A stretch of 64,000 nucleotides of DNA from Streptomyces sp. NBC_00341 (lineage in GTDB: Bacteria; Actinomycetota; Actinomycetes; Streptomycetales; Streptomycetaceae), in NCBI RefSeq assembly GCF_041435055.1, contig NZ_CP108002.1:3472001-3536000 (forward strand), written 5' to 3'. This document shows positions 61,801-64,000 of the stretch, piece after piece (position 1 is the stretch's first letter; every line of letters begins with the position of its first letter). The notes beneath the pieces are model-generated. The model was not told where the DNA came from, did not search any database, and saw nothing but the letters and a program-made list of their open reading frames with translations. Made by a program: the position numbers and the translations under genes.

Positions 61801-62113
61801 GGTGGTGGGCCAGCGCACCTGGGGCGGCGTGGTCGGCATGACCGGCCGCCACCGCCTCGGCGACGGCACGGTGATCACGGTCCCGATGAACGCCGCGTGG
61901 TTCGACGCCTACGGCTGGACGGTGGAGAACCACGGCGTCTCCCCCGACGTGGAGGCCCTGCGCACCCCGCTGGACTGGGCGGAGGGCCGCCACGCGGTGC
62001 TGGACGACGCGGTCTGGATGGCCCTGGACCTGCTGGCCGCGACCCCGCCGAAGACCCCGCCGACATACGACGCGGTCCCGGACCTGAGGCGGCCGCCGCT
62101 GCCACCGCGATAG
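58832..62113 (+). CDS. tricorn-type serine protease (peptidase S41 family)
   Basis: This 1093-residue protease has two N-terminal beta-propellers (blade motifs such as VSHPRFSPDGTRIAYTTW and FSPDGAWLTWS), a PDZ domain (GLLGVNFLCRDG, GTGIREGAVLTHVDGRPVDP) and a C-terminal S41 catalytic domain. The catalytic residues appear as His in LGTSHAYVAP, nucleophile Ser at about 974 in ATSSDGDMI and Glu at about 1032 in TVENHGVSPD, the tricorn triad arrangement; the oxyanion Gly region is RGNAGGNIS. Tricorn degrades peptides released by the proteasome, which fits an actinomycete. GTG 58832 has GGGGGG before it. Confidence 0.93.
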   Translation: MSDDVSYLRFPHLHEDLLCFAAEDDLWVAPLVTEGERPGRAWRVTVDRTRVSHPRFSPDGTRIAYTTWRSLDPEIHLAPVAGGPARRLTYWGSTDARVCGWTPDAGDAAQILAVSSHRQPFSYFSWAYSVPTDGSPGGRLPWGPVSDIAVADIDGERRTLLLSGTPPHEPAAWKRYRGGATGRLWLHGERLLPDIGGHLGSPMFVGGRIAFLSDHEGVGNLYSCLPDGTGLRRHSDHDAFYARHASSDGRRVVYQCAGELWLADDLESPDAVPRRLEVRLGGPRAGRRPYQVAAASHVDALSVDETGRASAVSVRGSLYWLTHRDGPARTIADTPGVRVRLPEMLGSGGQVAYVTDAEGEDAIEIAYLPRASGDRAPRRLASGRIGRVQELVADPDGEILAMASHDGRLLLLDVEEDATGEPVELIRSANGPVRDLAFSPDGAWLTWSHPGIGRTLRQIKLARITGAGSPVIVDVTNGRFEDENPVFTGDGRYLAFLSWRGFDPVYDVHTGDLSFPLGCRPYLVPLSSATPSPFALSPDGRPAAGGLDPVDTAEAGAAEGSTVTVEFEGLQSRVTPFPVAASKYSALYPVSGGGLVWLRWPISGALGETFANPADMSGRPTLEHFNIAKARKTELVDHLDWFAVSGDASRLVVMDDGELRAVPANEPGDNDSTVYLDLRRILHDVDPAAEWRGAYDEAGRIIRSYFWEPDMCGIDWGAILDQYRPLVERVSTPDEFADLLREVLGELGTSHAYVAPARRNEGPPHYQRAIGLLGVNFLCRDGDWTIGRILPGESSDSKARSPLAGTGIREGAVLTHVDGRPVDPVAGPYPLLAAAGGTTVELTFRPAEAEGRSRRVAIVPLVDERPLRYQDWVAKRREVVRELSDGRCGYLHIPDLGGSGWAQFNRDLRLEVSRQALIVDVRGNAGGNISELVIEKLTRTILGWDLTRDAQPVSYASNAPRGPVVALADEATSSDGDMITAAFRLLKLGPVVGQRTWGGVVGMTGRHRLGDGTVITVPMNAAWFDAYGWTVENHGVSPDVEALRTPLDWAEGRHAVLDDAVWMALDLLAATPPKTPPTYDAVPDLRRPPLPPR

Positions 62114-62166
62114 GCGGGCGGCTCCGAGCTTCGGGACCGTGCCGCCCGCTTGTCGTCAGACGGCAT

Positions 62167-62730
62167 CTACTGGCGGGAGAGACCAGCCGGATCGATCGTC
62201 ACGGGGAACGGCGCGTCCAGCGAGGTGGTCACACCGGCGAGTGCAGTCGTTTGCTCAACGTATCGGCCGCCTTCCAGCTCGTAGACGACGAGCATGGGCG
62301 CGGGGTCGAACTCCAGCCGCCAGAAGTGCGGGATGGCGGCCTCGGCGTAAAGCATGGGCTTGAACTTGCGGTCCACCATGCGGTTGCCGGGAGAGACGAG
62401 CTCGACGACGAGCTGGACACCGTCCGCGTCGACACTGACACCGTCCTCAGCGGTCGCACCGGCATCGGCCACCACCAGGTCGGGAATGACAAGACCGGAG
62501 GGCAGGACGACATTGACGGCTTCCAGCACCTCGACCGGTGCCTCGGAGGCCGCGGCGGCGGCATGCAGGATCATGGCGAGCCGGAGCGATGCGCGCTGGT
62601 GGCGGATACCGGGGGCGCGGGACATCACGAGCGATTCCCCCAGCAGTTCGTAGCGGTTCGTGCGGTCCTCGGGCAGCGCCAGGACGTCGGCGACGGTCCA
62701 GGGGCCGGTGTGGTCGACGGCGCCACTCAT
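62167..62730 (-). CDS. Uma2 family endonuclease-like protein (DUF820)
   Basis: This 187-residue protein has the Uma2 restriction-endonuclease-like fold: RYELLGESLVMSRAPGIRHQ at the N-terminus, the catalytic-type Asp in VIPDLVVADAG, then the Glu in VVELVSPGNRMVD and Lys in RKFKPMLYAEAAIPHFW. Uma2 genes are common and expanded in Streptomyces and cyanobacteria; their role is not known. It is convergent with the tricorn gene. Confidence 0.88.
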   Translation of the reverse strand: MSGAVDHTGPWTVADVLALPEDRTNRYELLGESLVMSRAPGIRHQRASLRLAMILHAAAAASEAPVEVLEAVNVVLPSGLVIPDLVVADAGATAEDGVSVDADGVQLVVELVSPGNRMVDRKFKPMLYAEAAIPHFWRLEFDPAPMLVVYELEGGRYVEQTTALAGVTTSLDAPFPVTIDPAGLSRQ

Positions 62731-63011
62731 TCCCTCTCACCTCCACGTTCGCCAGCCCGTCACGCGTGAGTCCGGCAGGCGGTACACGGCCAGCATAGGG
62801 GCGCTCCCATCTGCCGACATGGGGTCCGACCGCCACCGGCCGCCGTTGCCGCCGCGTGGGTCCGGCATGGCCGGGGCCCGCCGTCGCGGACTCCTTGAAC
62901 GGCCACCTATATCGCTTGCAATTCGCGGAAGCAATCTTATAGATTTCCTCAAGCAAAGCCTCGGGGGCTCGGCAACCTCGCGAGGTGACACGCGACTTGG
63001 GGGGTTGCCCG

Positions 63012-63449
63012 GTGTCCGATTCACATGAGTACGTTCGCGCTCCGGAACGACTGCTGTTCGGGCGCGACGATGCCGACGCGTTAGCCGCCCGCCCCTACGA
63101 CCGGCCGTGGCCCGACGGCACGGTACGGGCGAGCCGTCACCACACGCTCGTCTGCCTGGAGGGGGACTACGCCGACGGCCGGGGGGACGACGCGCTGGCA
63201 GCGCTGCACCAGGCGTACCCGTGGCGGCACGTCACCCGGTGCGGGAACACGATCGTGGTGTGGCCGGTCGGCACGGTGTGGGTCTCCCACCAGCCGGGCG
63301 CGGTCATCCTGCGCGGCGACATCGACGGACTGGACCGGGCCGCCGTCCAGGCCATGTACCCCGGCCGGACGGTCAGTTGTGACGGGGCGCAGCTGACCGT
63401 CTGGCCGCCCACGGACCACCGGACCGCCACCCGGAACCGGACCGACTGA
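63012..63449 (+). CDS. hypothetical protein with an internal duplication
   Basis: This 145-residue protein is not recognised. Its second half contains two similar segments: ALHQAYPWRHVTRCGNTIVV and AVQAMYPGRTVSCDGAQLTV, each a helix followed by a Cys-containing hairpin ending in VWP, separated by a strand (VSHQPGAVILRGD). No signal or membrane segment. GTG 63012 is the most plausible start; the frame is open back to 62985. The preceding gap 62731-63011 (281 bases) shows no convincing gene. Confidence 0.6.
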   Translation: MSDSHEYVRAPERLLFGRDDADALAARPYDRPWPDGTVRASRHHTLVCLEGDYADGRGDDALAALHQAYPWRHVTRCGNTIVVWPVGTVWVSHQPGAVILRGDIDGLDRAAVQAMYPGRTVSCDGAQLTVWPPTDHRTATRNRTD

Positions 63450-63450
63450 T

Positions 63451-63510
63451 CGACTGACCGGTCGCAGTTCAGCCCCGGACCGACTGACAGGTCGCGGTTC
63501 AGCCCCGTAC
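63451..63510. repeat. 30-base tandem duplication
   Basis: Bases 63451-63480 and 63481-63510 agree at 27 of 30 positions and are head to tail. The second copy reaches past the stop codon into the last codons of the TetR gene at 63499, and the first follows the hypothetical gene stop by 1 base. Confidence 0.85.
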
Positions 63511-64000
63511 CGCCGCCAGGCACTCGTCGTACAGGTCCATGATCTCGCCCTCGCCGCCGCTCTCGACCCACGCCATCGACGCGGCGTCCAGACACGCGAA
63601 GGCCGTCCCGACCACCGCGCGGGCCGTCGGCTCTGCGGCGTCTTCCGTCGCACCCGTACGCGCCCGTACGAGCGGCAGCAGGTCCTCCTGGAACCGCAGC
63701 CGCTTCTCCAGCCAGCCGGCGCGCAGCGAGGCGGTGTGGTGCAGGAGGCGGAACCGCTCCAGGGCCTGTTCGCGGCTGTCGTGCAGAGCGAGCACGGCGA
63801 CGATCCCCGCGCGCAGGACCTCCCAGACATCGGCCTCGGCGGGCTGCCCGTCGACGGCCTCGGCCAGTACCTGCCCGAACCGCTCCTGCCCGCCGCCGAG
63901 CAGCTCTTCCTTGGTGCCGAAGTAGCGGAACAGGGTGCGCTGCGAGACCCCGGCCTCCCGGGCGATCTGGGCGATGGTCGTCTCGTCGTATCCCTGCGCG
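63499..64000 (-). CDS. TetR family regulator, cut by the window end
   Basis: The visible part, about 167 residues, starts inside the DNA-binding domain: AQGYDETTIAQIAREAGVSQ RTLFRYFGTKEEL in two adjacent pieces is a classic TetR helix-turn-helix. The ligand-binding helices follow (RFRLLHHTASLRAGWLEKRL, then RAVVGTAFACLDAASMAWVE). The N-terminal start lies beyond base 64000. The target is unknown. Confidence 0.88.
   Translation of the reverse strand, partial: AQGYDETTIAQIAREAGVSQRTLFRYFGTKEELLGGGQERFGQVLAEAVDGQPAEADVWEVLRAGIVAVLALHDSREQALERFRLLHHTASLRAGWLEKRLRFQEDLLPLVRARTGATEDAAEPTARAVVGTAFACLDAASMAWVESGGEGEIMDLYDECLAAVRG

Noticed and set aside
60236..61993. Minus-strand frame of 585 codons inside the tricorn gene
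   Set aside because: Antisense to a gene whose catalytic motifs are all in place on the plus strand.
62737..63024. Minus-strand frame (ending PMLAVYRLPDSRV...) between the Uma2 gene and the hypothetical gene
   Set aside because: It vaguely recalls the end of a Uma2 protein, but there is no start, no core motif and poor codon bias; too weak to call even a pseudogene.

Overview
The window is a high-GC actinobacterial chromosome segment, almost certainly Streptomyces. The evidence is very strong G/C at third codon positions, GTG starts, 4-base ATGA gene overlaps, an SsgA-like sporulation protein, WhiJ-type XRE/DUF397/DUF6879 regulators, a TTA codon in an accessory gene, and a core gene order (rplY-pth, ppc, tam/tamR, galTEK, uup, ispE-rsmA, rsmI/pmt, ssgE) that from memory resembles the SCO3124-SCO3170 region of S. 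coelicolor. No rRNA, tRNA, CRISPR array or intact insertion sequence was seen.

Layout. 1-6.3 kb: the 3' end of rplY, pth, a small membrane protein, ppc (minus), and a fatty-acid desaturase overlapping its TetR regulator, with two tandem operator-like palindromes upstream. 6.5-11.3 kb: a secreted FG-GAP propeller protein, the divergent tam/tamR pair with a three-repeat operator, a LuxR-type response regulator and an acetyltransferase. 11.3-17.6 kb: the galT-galE-galK operon (minus) divergent from a sodium:solute symporter plus a small membrane partner, then an atypical response regulator lacking its phospho-aspartate. 17.6-25.8 kb: a 32-bp inverted repeat, three tandem paralogues of proline-rich membrane-anchored PQQ-like propeller proteins, and a Uup-type ABC-F ATPase.

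26-28.9 kb is an AT-richer island. It holds a decayed YoeB-like toxin fragment and a two-gene cassette, an OLD/RecF-like AAA ATPase translationally coupled to a DUF4276 (TOPRIM-like) protein. The cassette is inserted just downstream of rsmA-ispE and is the best candidate for an uncharacterised defence system.

28.9-39.3 kb is housekeeping: ispE, rsmA, tatD, a zinc-ribbon protein, rsmI divergent from the protein mannosyltransferase pmt, a small secreted protein, a penicillin-binding protein, a coiled-coil protein and an EamA exporter. 39.3-43.3 kb is a second accessory island: a JmjC/ribosomal-oxygenase-like gene starting with a bldA-dependent TTA codon, an unknown His/Trp-rich protein, a DUF397 protein and a small probably frameshifted gene, divergent from a DUF6879 fusion protein and an XRE-DUF5753 regulator.

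43.3-64 kb: an acetyltransferase; a secreted carbohydrate cluster (DUF1996 protein, glycoside hydrolase with a CBM32-like domain, DoxX protein) carrying two matching LacI-type operators; an MFS exporter with a divergent MarR regulator; an SDR plus serine hydrolase pair; an ECF nickel transporter with an apparent Nur box; ssgE; an MMPL exporter and TetR regulator; a tricorn protease; a Uma2 protein; a hypothetical protein with an internal repeat; and a TetR gene cut by the window end.
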